Shown here one piece after another: positions 16,848 through 25,650 of a stretch of DNA of 64,000 bases. Position 1 is the first letter of the stretch; each line of letters begins with the position of its first letter. The stretch covers positions 186,001-250,000 of the forward strand of contig NZ_KB898663.1 in the NCBI RefSeq assembly GCF_000377765.1, read 5' to 3'. The notes under the pieces are model-generated. The model saw only the letters and a list, made by a program, of their open reading frames with translations. It searched no databases and was not told where the DNA came from. The translations under genes and the position numbers were made by a program. The DNA comes from Gracilibacillus lacisalsi DSM 19029. Its GTDB lineage: Bacteria > Bacillota > Bacilli > Bacillales > Amphibacillaceae.

Positions 16848-17110
16848 GACACAGAGCCAAGCTTTAGCAGCTTGTCCTTGAACTTGTGCTTCTTCTATGT
16901 GATTCGCTGTGTCGGGTATCGGGACCTGACAAGCGAGAACGTAGAAGAGATCGGAAGTGGCACGCTAGGTGTGCGGATGGAGCCGATCAGGCCACCACCA
17001 CGACAAGGTCAAGGATGGGGGAATCAAAGCGGATTACACAGAAGTTCCCATCGCTTCAAATATGCGTAATAAAGCTAGTTTAGCTTTATCAAATCCTCGG
17101 TGACACAGCC
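16848..17110 (+). ncRNA. Candidate structured non-coding RNA (GC-rich island with nested stems)
   Basis: A TATAAT hexamer at 16837-16842 predicts a start near 16848; the -35 is weak. The segment is much richer in G and C than its flanks and folds in consistent order. Hairpin CAAGCT/AGCTTG (16858/16869). Outer stem GCTGTGTC (16906-16913) with GACACAGC (17102-17109). Inside it are GACCT/AGGTC (16923/17006), GATCGG/CCGATC (16949/16983), GCAC/GTGC (16960/16971), GATGGG/CCCATC (17014/17047) and AAAGCTA/TAGCTTT (17071/17081). The 5' GACACAG (16848) could compete for the outer stem. No known family was recognised, and overlapping ORFs of about 65 codons lack SD sites. It could also be an intron or transposon remnant. 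Confidence 0.4.
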
Positions 17111-17383
17111 AAACTAAACTTGTGGTTATAGTATAAAAATCATGTTACGGCAAGAGATCGTTCCACTGAGTCTTCATTTGGAAATTGCTCTTTTTATTTT
17201 ACATAGCGTTTGATTTCCTTATTGAATGCTTAAAATGAGATTAATATACTATACGACGGTGTAACTACTAAGCTAAACTTAACAGTTTTCGCTTGATAAA
17301 ATTGAACACTTTTTGCTCCAAATATACCTCAATTCAGTTATGATATATAAATGATCGTTTTCTGAAGTTGGGGGAGGAAGAAA

Positions 17384-18885
17384 GGTGTTGAAAATAGAAA
17401 AGATTATGGACAAGTTCATCAATTAAAAAGACAAGGGTTTAAAATGTCTGCGATCGCAAGAAAATGCGACCTATCACGGAACACCGTATATGCTTATTTA
17501 GAATTAGATTTTGAAGAAGCGTGCAATTGGGTAAATATCCTGAAAACAAGAAAAAGAAAATTGGACCCTTATCGTGATAACATAGTTGGTTGGCTTCGAG
17601 AGCATCCAGATTTATCTGCTTCTCAAATTGCAGATTGGTTAGATGAACGATGTTCATTTAAAGAGATTGGAGAAAGTACTGTTCGAGCATATGTTAGGGA
17701 ACTTCGAGAAACACTTCATATTCCAAAGATGATGACGTACCGTACATACGAAGCGATGGAAGAGTTACCAGCAGGAAAACAAATGCAAGTAGATTTCGGA
17801 GAAATGACAGTGAAAACAACAGAAGGTAATGGGATAAAAGTTTATGTCATCGCATTTGTCCTTTCTCATTCACGGTATAAATACGCCATTTGGCAAACAC
17901 GGCCGTTTACCACTCGAGAGGTATTACAATGTTATGAACAAGCTTTTCAATATTTTGGAGGGATCACAGAAGAAATTGTATCAAGATAAGTTAATGACAG
18001 TTAGCGAGAATGGAGGAGATATTATATTTACAGGAGAATTCCAATCCTATAAACAGGAAAGAGGATTTCAAGTTTACTTATGTAAAGCTGCAGATCCAGA
18101 ATCCAAAGGAAAAATAGAAAATGTAGTCAAATTTATCAAAGGAAACTTCGCAAAAAATAGAATCTTCTATCAGATTGAAACATGGAACGAGCAATGTTTG
18201 GCTTGGTTAGCGAGGAAAGGAAATTATCAGGTACACCAAACCATTAAAAAGAGACCAGTCGAAGTGTTCGCCCTGGAAAAGCCACACTTACGAAAAGTCT
18301 CTAACCTACTCTCATTCGAGAGTAACCATGCAACAAGTATATCAAGAATGGTGCATAAGGACAATATAATTAAATATCAATCAAATCGGTATTCCGTTCC
18401 ATTAGGAACGTATCAACCTCAGTATCGTATACGTTAGAATCGTGAAAGGTGAGCTTATCATTGAAAAATCACCGTATGGAGAAAGAATCGCTGTTCACAG
18501 ATTGAGTAAAGAAAAAGGGAGATTAATAAAAAATAGTAACCATACCAGAGATCGTTCTAAAGGTATCAAAGCCTATATGGAAACGATTAAAGCTAACTTT
18601 AGAAACCAGAAAACCATAAGCGAGTTTTTAGAACAAATGCAGATACAGTATCCAAGATACGTACGAGATCAACTACAAATACTTCAAAAGACCATCAAAC
18701 ACCATGAAGAGGTCGTGGAAGAAGCACTGCAAGTATGCATAGATAAGAAGTTATGGAGTACAAATGATCTTTATGATATTGCTGATCATTTAAATAGAAA
18801 GAAAGTATATGAAGCTACAAACGAAACGTCTACGTTTCGTCATCAAGCTAACCATTCCATTCCAAGGAAGAGGAAGAGAACTTGA
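17384..18885 (+). pseudogene. istA: istA transposase pseudogene (IS21 family)
   Basis: Translated pieces give an N-terminal HTH (QGFKMSAIARKCDLSRNTV), the first catalytic Asp (KQMQVDFGE), the last catalytic Glu (ESKGKIENVVKFIK) and the C-terminal domain. The frame breaks near 17980, where about five bases are missing before the second-Asp motif (expected YDQD, seen as a stop after IVSR). It breaks again near 18435 after PQYRIR. The original start codon also appears lost. A full protein of about 500 residues would be expected. Confidence 0.85.
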
Positions 18886-18995
18886 TGGATACCTAAAAAT
18901 TCTAGAAGGGTGAAAGCTTGAATTACTCCGTCGAAACATTACAACAACAATTACATCATTTGAGATTATCAGAAACATCAAAAGAGTTACCAGCT

Positions 18996-19341
18996 TTTCA
19001 CTCTCACGTGCTTCTGTTGCGTACTCATAGTGCAATAAGGCTAACGTAACATTCTTTTTCTGCAGCTCCTTATGCACCTTTTCCCAATCAACTGGGAAGT
19101 AACCTTTCTCAATAGCTTGTTTCTCCGGAAAGAGAAACGCCACCAACCATGAGTTGGTCATGGTGTCGTTAAAACTTTCCAAACCAAGTTTCTTGGCACG
19201 TTTAACGACCTCAGAGACTGTATTCCTGGAGTGACCAGTGCTAGAACTGATTGTTCTTTGACTGACCCCATCAAAATACAGCTCCAGAATCTTACGGCAA
19301 TTAACCTCCTGTATAATATTGTCATGCTTGTTTGCATGCAA
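18996..19341 (-). pseudogene. 5' fragment of an istA transposase (second IS21 element)
   Basis: The frame encodes NCRKILELYFDGVSQRTISS and GHSRNTVSEVVKRAKKLGL, an IstA-type N-terminal HTH, then KGYFPVDWEKVHKELQKKNV and LLHYEYATEARESEK. Homology ends where the host istB sequence begins. The native start is probably near the AGGAGG at about 19309-19314. Confidence 0.75.
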
Positions 19342-19377
19342 TTTTTATTATACAAGAGGTCATTCTATTTATCGTGC

Positions 19378-19459
19378 TGGCTCTCCAGTCCGCAGAAGGT
19401 GGCTCATTTTTCCGCATTGACTGTCTCAAAACTCCGCATAAGTGGCTCAATTCATCCGC
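19378..19459. repeat. Four terminal repeats of the second IS21 element
   Basis: TGGCTC-N5-TCCGC-type units start at 19378, 19400, 19422 and 19443, about 22 bp apart. IS21-family ends carry such multiple transposase-binding repeats. Confidence 0.7.
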
Positions 19460-20199
19460 AATAATCAAACACTTAAAATGGGCAAAGTTTCCGTTTGAGA
19501 AAAGTATTCATGAGTTTGATTTAAAAGAATTGCCTTCATTTAAGCGAGAGACAATTCAAGCAACTTCAAGAGCTATCATGGCTCGAACAATCATTTAATT
19601 TACTATTTTTAGGCCCACCTGGGGTGGGTAAAACCCACCTATCTATAGGTAAGCTATATCCAAGGGATTACGCGTTTCATTTATTTCAATGGGAGAATTG
19701 GTGCCGTTACTAAAATCCGAAGAATACCTACGGAAATCACAGTTAAGATTGAAAAGAATTCGAGAGTCTGACTTAGTTATTATTGATGATCTCATGTATA
19801 TGGCGATAGATCAGAATGAAGCCAATTTATTTTTTCATCTCATTAATCATCTTACGAAAGGAGTTCTATTATACTGACTTCTAATAAAGGACCAGAAGAG
19901 TGGGGTGAATTATTAGGAGATCAAGGGATAAAAACAGCTATATTAGACCGGCTATTGCACAGATCGGAGATCATTCATTTCGATGGAGATAGTCACAGAA
20001 TTAAATATAGGAAATCTATATTTCCATCAGAAAGTGTAAAATTAATTAACAAAAAGTGTTCAATTCTACTTGACGGTTACAGACGGATGGAAGCAGGAAA
20101 TGCATAAGAGGATAACAGCTCTCCATCACCGATTGAATGACCTATAGATTTGATTTCTATTTACAACAAACTATTTTACACTCACTCTTTTTGAAGAAC

Positions 20200-20226
20200 T
20201 AAAATAAAGGTATTTTATTCCGATAT
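20200..20226 (+). promoter_or_regulatory. Sigma-D-type promoter of the short flagellin gene
   Basis: TAAA (20200-20203), 15 bases, TCCGATAT (20219-20226). One mismatch to the sigma-D consensus. Confidence 0.8.
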
Positions 20227-20260
20227 ATAATATGAGAACTAATAAAGGAGGTGTAAAAAT

Positions 20261-21043
20261 ATGGCAGTTATTAGTGTAGGAGATTCATTTAATGCAATGG
20301 AAAAACTTAGTACAGCTCAACATATTAACTCTGCTTCAGATGATCCTTCAAGTTTAGCCATTTCTGAAAAAATGCGTGCACAAATAGGTGGAGATAATGT
20401 GGCTGCAAGAAACATGCGGGATTCACAATCAATGTTAAATACTGCAGAAGGTGCATTAAACGCATCCACTTCTATTTTACATCGTATGCGTGAATTATCG
20501 GTGCAAGCCAATAATAGCTTGTTAACAGAATCAGATCGTTCCATTATTCAAAATGAGTTTCTACAATTAATAGGGTCATTAAATGCAATAGGTGAGAATA
20601 CCGAATATAACACTAAAAGATTAATAGATGGAAGTTTAAGTGATCAAAATGCTACTACCAATGCAAATGGTGATTCATTATCAATTGATTTAGACAGTGC
20701 TTTAGCTAGCCATCTTGGTGACGTCCATTCTGGCCAATTTATTTCATCAATTGATTTAGCTTCCAAACCTAGTGAAGCGTTAAAGGTGATTGACAGTGCT
20801 TTAGAACAAGTAACTGGTTCACGATCTTCTATTGGTGCAACCACTAATCGATTAGATCATGCAATAAATGTTAGTGAAAACAAACAATATAATTTAAGTG
20901 CTGCTGAATCAAGAGTTCGTGATGCTGATATGACAAGGGAATTAATGGAGCAAAACCAGAAAAATATTTTACAACAGACATATATGGCTACGCAGAAAAT
21001 GCAGCATAGTATGGCTGGCCAGATATTAAATTTGTTTGGATAA
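20261..21043 (+). CDS. Short flagellin paralogue with truncated N-terminal D0
   Basis: 260 residues; AAAGGAGGTG lies upstream of the ATG. From EKLSTAQHINSASDDPSSLA and ISEKMRAQI onward the N-terminal D1 matches the main flagellin encoded at 42174-43133. The first ~17 residues of D0 (the MIINTNIPAMNTYRQLG region) are missing, replaced by MAVISVGDSF. The C-terminal D1/D0 is complete (LSAAESRVRDADMTRELME ... MAGQILNLFG), with a small central domain. It has its own sigma-D promoter but no ACAAGGATGT-type CsrA site in the leader. It could be a minor filament or junction subunit, or a regulator through FliW binding. It resembles the YvzB type of extra flagellin in being incomplete. Confidence 0.88.
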   Translation: MAVISVGDSFNAMEKLSTAQHINSASDDPSSLAISEKMRAQIGGDNVAARNMRDSQSMLNTAEGALNASTSILHRMRELSVQANNSLLTESDRSIIQNEFLQLIGSLNAIGENTEYNTKRLIDGSLSDQNATTNANGDSLSIDLDSALASHLGDVHSGQFISSIDLASKPSEALKVIDSALEQVTGSRSSIGATTNRLDHAINVSENKQYNLSAAESRVRDADMTRELMEQNQKNILQQTYMATQKMQHSMAGQILNLFG

Positions 21044-21161
21044 TAGTTATAAAATACAGATCCCATAGATAAAATCTACGGGATTTGTATCGTTTATATT
21101 TTATTGTTTATGGTATAATATTTTCTACGTGTACTTAAAATAAATATAACTTGGAGGAATC

Positions 21162-22061
21162 ATGGATAAGCTAAAAATATTAGAAAGAATTAAAGAATTA
21201 TACTCACAAAACAAAAACATCATTAAGTACTTAAAGGAATTAGACAATAAAAACGCAAATTCCGTCGAAGACATACTAATAAGCTACGATTTTCAAGCAG
21301 GATCTTATACCAAAGGATTTAAGGAGAACCCGACGTTAAAGGTAGAAATCAGTAAAAATATTGCTAACATAATAAATAACTTAGATGATTGTCACTCATT
21401 GTTAGAAGTTGGAGTCGGTGAAGCTACAACTTTAGGAAATACACTTTCCTTTCTTAAGAACAAATCCATTAATGCGTATGGGTATGATTTATCATGGTCA
21501 AGGATAAAATTCGCAAAAAGCTTTTTAAATGAATTGAACATTAAAAATGTTGAACTTTTCACAGGTGATTTATTTAATTCACCAATTAAAGATAACTCAA
21601 TAGACATTGTATATACTTGTCATTCTGTAGAACCAAACGGTGGAAAGGAAAAAGAAGCTTTAAAAGAACTGTATCGTATTACGAATAAATATTTGATTCT
21701 AATAGAACCTGCTTATGAATTAGCTGACAATATGGCCAAAGCAAGAATGAAAGAGCACGGGTATATAACAAATTTGTATACTTCAGCGAAAGAATTAGGA
21801 TATGATATCCTCGAGTACAAATTGCTAGGAGTGTCAACAAATCCACTAAACCCTACAGGGGTAATGATAATTCGTAAAGAAGATGTAGAAGGTCCAAACA
21901 GTTTTCAGGGTAGTCCTTTGGCCTGTCCATTAACTAAATCTGATATATCTTTAATGAATAATGCTTATTTTTCAGAGAAAAGTCTGTTGGCTTATCCTGT
22001 AATCGACAACATCCCATGCCTTCTACCTCAAAACGCCATTGTTGCTACTAAATTCGTATAG
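21162..22061 (+). CDS. SAM-dependent class I methyltransferase with C-terminal Trm112-like segment
   Basis: 299 residues. SAM-binding motif I is LLEVGVGEATTLG (about residue 81), motif II GYDLSWSRIKFA, and DLFNSPIKDNSIDIVYTCHS lies before the catalytic region. The C-terminus (GSPLACPLTKSDI, then YPVIDNIPCLLPQNA) resembles the Trm112p/YcaR-type small domain often fused to sugar or nonulosonate-associated methyltransferases. It lies between the short flagellin and the convergent glycosylation cluster. O- or N-methylation of the flagellar glycan or of flagellin is inferred from that position. Confidence 0.75.
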   Translation: MDKLKILERIKELYSQNKNIIKYLKELDNKNANSVEDILISYDFQAGSYTKGFKENPTLKVEISKNIANIINNLDDCHSLLEVGVGEATTLGNTLSFLKNKSINAYGYDLSWSRIKFAKSFLNELNIKNVELFTGDLFNSPIKDNSIDIVYTCHSVEPNGGKEKEALKELYRITNKYLILIEPAYELADNMAKARMKEHGYITNLYTSAKELGYDILEYKLLGVSTNPLNPTGVMIIRKEDVEGPNSFQGSPLACPLTKSDISLMNNAYFSEKSLLAYPVIDNIPCLLPQNAIVATKFV

Positions 22062-22428
22062 GATTTTTCACGTTATAAATTAATACAAATGGAATATTGG
22101 AGTGAGTTAAAGATATGATCACTCCAATAATGGCCAATAATTTCAGGTCTTAGACTCTGAATATCATTTTAGGAATCAGTAAACAATTGGGATGTTATCT
22201 AATTAAGAGAATCTCATATCTCGTACGGCGAAATTGATCCGATTAATAATTTTTGAAATCATGAGTTAATTATAACTTTTTATTATCAAGTTGAGAGCTA
22301 TTATAATTATATTTTACAATAACAAAATGAACATGATATTATAACTAGTTAGAAATAAATTGGTCTCCTAATAATAAACCACTATTATTAATCAAATGAT
22401 AAAATTTTATTGGTAATATCAATTATTC
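22062..22428. other. AT-rich gap between convergent methyltransferase and pseC
   Basis: No gene is seen in these 367 bp. A long hairpin TATTGGAGTGA / TCACTCCAATA (22095-22129) follows the methyltransferase and could end its transcript, although no T run follows. The rest is AT-rich without a clear motif. Confidence 0.5.
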
Positions 22429-23583
22429 TCAAAAAATACTAGTTACTACTCTCACAACATCCAAAACATCTTCGTCCGTCATTTTCGGAAAAATTGGCAA
22501 TGTTATCATCATATCATAAAGTTTCTCGGCATTTACACATCTATCACTGCTATACCCTATGCTTTGATAATATGGATGTTTGTATACTGGGATATAGTGC
22601 ACATGTACACCTATACCTTTTCTTCTTAAAAAACGAAATATTTCCTCTCTACTACTTTCCAATTTAGATAGGTTTAATGATAGAACATAAAGGTGATAAC
22701 CGGATTTTACTACTTCTAACTTTGAAGGAATTGTTACTTTATCAAGTGATTTAAAAGCTTGATTATATTGACTAGCAATTTCATTTCGTCTTTCAATAAA
22801 ATAATTAATTTTTTTCAATTGGGACAATCCTAACGCGGCCTGTATATCCGTCATTCGATAGTTCATACCCAAGTCAATCATTTCGTAAAACCAGGGCTGG
22901 TCTTTATTCTTGTCATCGTTTTTTACAATCCCGTGAGAACGAAAAAGTCGTAACTTTTCGGAATATTTCTCATTATTGGTAACTATTATTCCACCTTCAC
23001 CAGTTGTAATAGGTTTTACTGGGTGAAAACTGAACATTGTCATGTCAGCTTGTTTTCCAACTGGTTCTCCCTTGTATTTGGCACCTAAAGAATGAGCACC
23101 ATCACTAATATAAACTAATTTATGGTAATCAGCTATTTTTCTAATTGAATCATAGTCAACTGGTTGTCCAGTGAAATCTACTGAAACAATTGCCTTTGTA
23201 CGTGAAGTGATTTTTTCTTCAATCTGCAACGGATCCAAATTATAAGTTTGACTGTCAATATCTGAAAAAACAGGTCGTGCTCCTAAATATAATGCTGCAT
23301 TAGTTGTTGCTACAAAAGTCATAGGTGTGGTAATTATTTCGTCGCCTTTGGTAATTCCGGCAGCATAATAGGCACCATGTAATGCAGCTGTTCCATTAGA
23401 AAATGCTACTGCATATTTGGTCCCAGCATAATTGGCAATTGCTTGTTCAAATTCTTCTATCAAAGGACCTTGAGTAATCATGGGGCTTTTTAGTACTCCT
23501 ATTACCTGTTCTATGTCTTCATCATCAAGACACTGCCTTCCATAGGGCAAATATGTTTGCCTTTTCGGAACCTCATTTGGCAT
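22429..23583 (-). CDS. pseC: PseC-like aminotransferase (UDP-4-keto-6-deoxy sugar transaminase)
   Basis: 384 residues from ATG 23583 (MPNEVPKRQTYLPYGRQ). The ATG at 23631 lies inside the previous gene. It is a DegT/DnrJ/EryC1 PLP enzyme: FSNGTAALHG, TTPMTFVATTNAAL, ISDGAHSLGA and the PLP Lys in FSFHPVKPITTGEGG. These local motifs match PseC, which makes UDP-4-amino-4,6-dideoxy-AltNAc for pseudaminic acid. It is the last gene of the minus-strand glycosylation cluster. The specificity (Pse versus another 4-amino sugar) is inferred from the neighbouring pseB, pseG and pseI-like genes. Confidence 0.85.
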   Translation of the reverse strand: MPNEVPKRQTYLPYGRQCLDDEDIEQVIGVLKSPMITQGPLIEEFEQAIANYAGTKYAVAFSNGTAALHGAYYAAGITKGDEIITTPMTFVATTNAALYLGARPVFSDIDSQTYNLDPLQIEEKITSRTKAIVSVDFTGQPVDYDSIRKIADYHKLVYISDGAHSLGAKYKGEPVGKQADMTMFSFHPVKPITTGEGGIIVTNNEKYSEKLRLFRSHGIVKNDDKNKDQPWFYEMIDLGMNYRMTDIQAALGLSQLKKINYFIERRNEIASQYNQAFKSLDKVTIPSKLEVVKSGYHLYVLSLNLSKLESSREEIFRFLRRKGIGVHVHYIPVYKHPYYQSIGYSSDRCVNAEKLYDMMITLPIFPKMTDEDVLDVVRVVTSIF

Positions 23584-23603
23584 AATAACACTATCACTCC
23601 CGT

Positions 23604-24551
23604 CTAGTTTAGATGTCCTTCTTTTATCCATTGCTCTGTCCTTTTTATTCCTTCTTCCAAATTTACTTTAGGTTTCCAGTTCAGCAAATTTGTTGCTTTT
23701 TCATAGTTACATAATAATTTTTGTATTTCGCTTTGAGGGTGTATGTGCTTTACATGTTTTATTTCCTTCTCATCGGTTCCAATTACTTTTGCTAACTCAT
23801 TTATAGAAATATCTCTACCTAAACCAGCATTTACAACTTCTCCATTTACATTCTCAGAGAAACCTGCTTGTACAACAAAGTTAGCGCAATCCTCTACATA
23901 TAATAAATCTCTTGTTTGAGTTCCATCACCATAAATATTTAAAGTTTTTCCTTTCAACTTATTTTGAATAAATATTGCTACCACTCCACCTTCTCCACCT
24001 GTTTTTTGGAATGGACCGTAGGTATTAAACGGACGAACAACAACAACAGGTAAATCATATGAATAAAAATAAGATAACGCCATATTTTCAGCTGCTATCT
24101 TAGAAGCGGCATATGGTGACGCAGGTTTTGTCGGATGACGTTCCGTAATTCCATTTATATCAGTACATCTATCATAAACCATACAACTTGACATAAAAAC
24201 CATTTTTACATCGTTTTTCCTACACTGCTCCAATACTTGAAATGTCCCCACTACGTCATTGTAAAAGGTTGTATATGGATCATCAATTGAATCTTGGACA
24301 TTAATCGAAGCCCCTAAATGGTAGCATATTGAAAAATCTCCTTTTTCAAAAAGGTCTTTTAACAAGTGTTCATCTTTTATATCACCTTCTACAAACTTAC
24401 GAAGAAAAGGATTATTTTTAAACTCATCTAAATTAGATTTTCGACCATTCGATAAATCGTCTAATACTGTTACATGGTGGTGTTTGCCCAAAAGTTGTTT
24501 TACAACCCAGCGACCAATAAATCCCGCTCCACCAGTCACTAATATGTTCAT
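23604..24551 (-). CDS. Extended SDR NAD-dependent sugar epimerase/dehydratase
   Basis: 315 residues. N-terminal GGAGFIGRWVVKQLL binds NAD. The SDR catalytic set includes the Ser-rich FMSSCMVYD strand and Tyr/Lys in SPYAASKIAAE, and RPFNTYGP is typical of nucleotide-sugar epimerases. In this cluster it could epimerise or dehydrate the Pse precursor or a second sugar. The sequence does not decide which. Its stop is 20 bp upstream of the chosen pseC start, so the two are co-translated. AGGAG precedes the ATG. Confidence 0.82.
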   Translation of the reverse strand: MNILVTGGAGFIGRWVVKQLLGKHHHVTVLDDLSNGRKSNLDEFKNNPFLRKFVEGDIKDEHLLKDLFEKGDFSICYHLGASINVQDSIDDPYTTFYNDVVGTFQVLEQCRKNDVKMVFMSSCMVYDRCTDINGITERHPTKPASPYAASKIAAENMALSYFYSYDLPVVVVRPFNTYGPFQKTGGEGGVVAIFIQNKLKGKTLNIYGDGTQTRDLLYVEDCANFVVQAGFSENVNGEVVNAGLGRDISINELAKVIGTDEKEIKHVKHIHPQSEIQKLLCNYEKATNLLNWKPKVNLEEGIKRTEQWIKEGHLN

Positions 24552-24563
24552 ATATACCAGCTC

Positions 24564-25622
24564 CTAACTTTTAAAGAATATATCAAAACTTAATGGAGTC
24601 CCTTTCTTAACACTTTTTGCGACAGGTTTGCCTAATACATCATTCAAGTACTTTGGAGATAAACCTAGTCCTGGTCTAATTGCTCTAATATTTTCTTTAG
24701 TCAACACGTCTCCTGGACGCAAACTTTGTGTAATATATAAGGATCTTCTATGTATTAAAGATGATTTTTCTGCATCAGTAGGACCGTAATGAACTTGTCC
24801 TATACTCTCCCAGGCACGTGTACATTCTAATACCAACGCTCTCATCTCATTAGGTTCCATTGAAAAATCTGCGTCTATACCTCCTTGTTTTCTTGATAGG
24901 GTAAAGTGCTTTTCAATAACAGTTGCACCTAGAGCAATACTTGTAACAGCTGTACCTATTCCTAATGTATGATCCGACAAACCGACTTGACACTCAAACA
25001 ACTCTCTCATATGTGGAATTGTCTTCAAATTACTGTTTGAAGCTGATGCAGGATATGTGCTTGTGCATTTTAATAAAATTAATTCTGTACAACCTTCAGA
25101 TTTGGCTGCCCTAACAGCCTCATCCAATTCAGATGCTGTTGCCATTCCCGTTGACATAATAATTGGTTTTCCGGTCTTTGCCACCTTTCTAATTAGTGGT
25201 ATATCAACATTTTCAAATGAAGCAATTTTATAACAAGGGACATTTAATTCTTCTAAGAAATCTACTGCTGATTCATCAAATGGGGAACTAAATGCAATCA
25301 ACCCTAGTTCTTGACAACGTTCAAATATCTTTTGGTGCCATTCCCACGGTGTATATGCCTTTTCATACAAGTTATATAGTGAATTTCCTTTCCATAGGTT
25401 CGTGTCGTCATCAATATAAAATTCCCTTTTTCCAATATTCAACGTCATTGTATCAGGAGTATATGTTTGTAACTTAAGTGCATCCACGCCTGTAGCAGCT
25501 GCTGACTCAACTATTTCCAATGCCTTTTCCAATGATTGATTATGATTACCTGACATTTCTGCAATTATAAATGGTCTGCTTTTTAGACCAATCCTTCGAT
25601 TTGCAATTGTTATTTCTTTCAA
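24564..25622 (-). CDS. pseI: Pseudaminic acid synthase (PseI/NeuB family)
   Basis: About 352 residues from TTG 25622, eight bases after GAGG; a GTG at 25631 overlaps the SD region. NeuB TIM barrel: PFIIAEMSGNHNQSLEKAL, DALKLQTYTPDTMTL, YKIASFENVD, STGMATASELD, LLKCTSTYPA, VGLSDHTLGIG and VIEKHFTL. The QTYTPDTMTL and KCTSTYP wording is that of PseI rather than sialic acid synthase. A C-terminal SAF (antifreeze-like) domain begins at about residue 285 (RRSLYITQSLRPGDVLTKEN). It condenses the 2,4-diamino-trideoxy hexose with phosphoenolpyruvate. Confidence 0.92.
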   Translation of the reverse strand: MKEITIANRRIGLKSRPFIIAEMSGNHNQSLEKALEIVESAAATGVDALKLQTYTPDTMTLNIGKREFYIDDDTNLWKGNSLYNLYEKAYTPWEWHQKIFERCQELGLIAFSSPFDESAVDFLEELNVPCYKIASFENVDIPLIRKVAKTGKPIIMSTGMATASELDEAVRAAKSEGCTELILLKCTSTYPASASNSNLKTIPHMRELFECQVGLSDHTLGIGTAVTSIALGATVIEKHFTLSRKQGGIDADFSMEPNEMRALVLECTRAWESIGQVHYGPTDAEKSSLIHRRSLYITQSLRPGDVLTKENIRAIRPGLGLSPKYLNDVLGKPVAKSVKKGTPLSFDIFFKS

Positions 25623-25650
25623 TAAAAACACCTCTAATTTTTAAAAAAAC

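Larger units (their letters stand above)
18996..19466 (-). mobile_element. Fragment of a second IS21-family element inside istB
   Basis: The fragment is on the opposite strand to its host element. It carries the terminal repeat region and about the first 110 codons of a different istA. Its inner end stops mid-gene at about 18996, so the rest has been deleted. Confidence 0.7.
18918..20060 (+). pseudogene. istB: istB helper ATPase pseudogene, interrupted
   Basis: The 5' end encodes (L)NYSVETLQQQLHHLRLSE from a TTG at 18918 with a GGGTG upstream. It then stops abruptly at about 18995. Coding resumes near 19468 with LKWAKFPFEKSIHEFDLKEL. The Walker A (LGPPGVGKTH, near 19610) and Walker B-like LVIIDDLMYM survive, but frameshifts occur near 19560, 19645 and 19860. 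About 40 codons of the N-terminal region are replaced by the foreign IS21 fragment. Confidence 0.8.
17294..20075 (+). mobile_element. Degenerate IS21-family insertion sequence
   Basis: Terminal inverted repeats share AATTGAACACTTTTTG: left at 17300-17315, right as the reverse complement at 20050-20065. Between them are istA and istB remnants on the plus strand, both broken by frameshifts. Part of istB is replaced by a fragment of another IS21-type element. Exact ends and target duplication could not be fixed. It is not autonomous. Confidence 0.85.

Noticed and set aside
16872-17083. Two overlapping plus-strand ORFs of 65 codons
   Set aside because: No SD, no family resemblance, and they coincide with the nested stems of the candidate RNA.
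16906-17109. Group II intron in the GC-rich island
   Set aside because: The stems suggested a ribozyme, but no domain V sequence, 5' GTGYG consensus in a sensible place, or reverse transcriptase was found.
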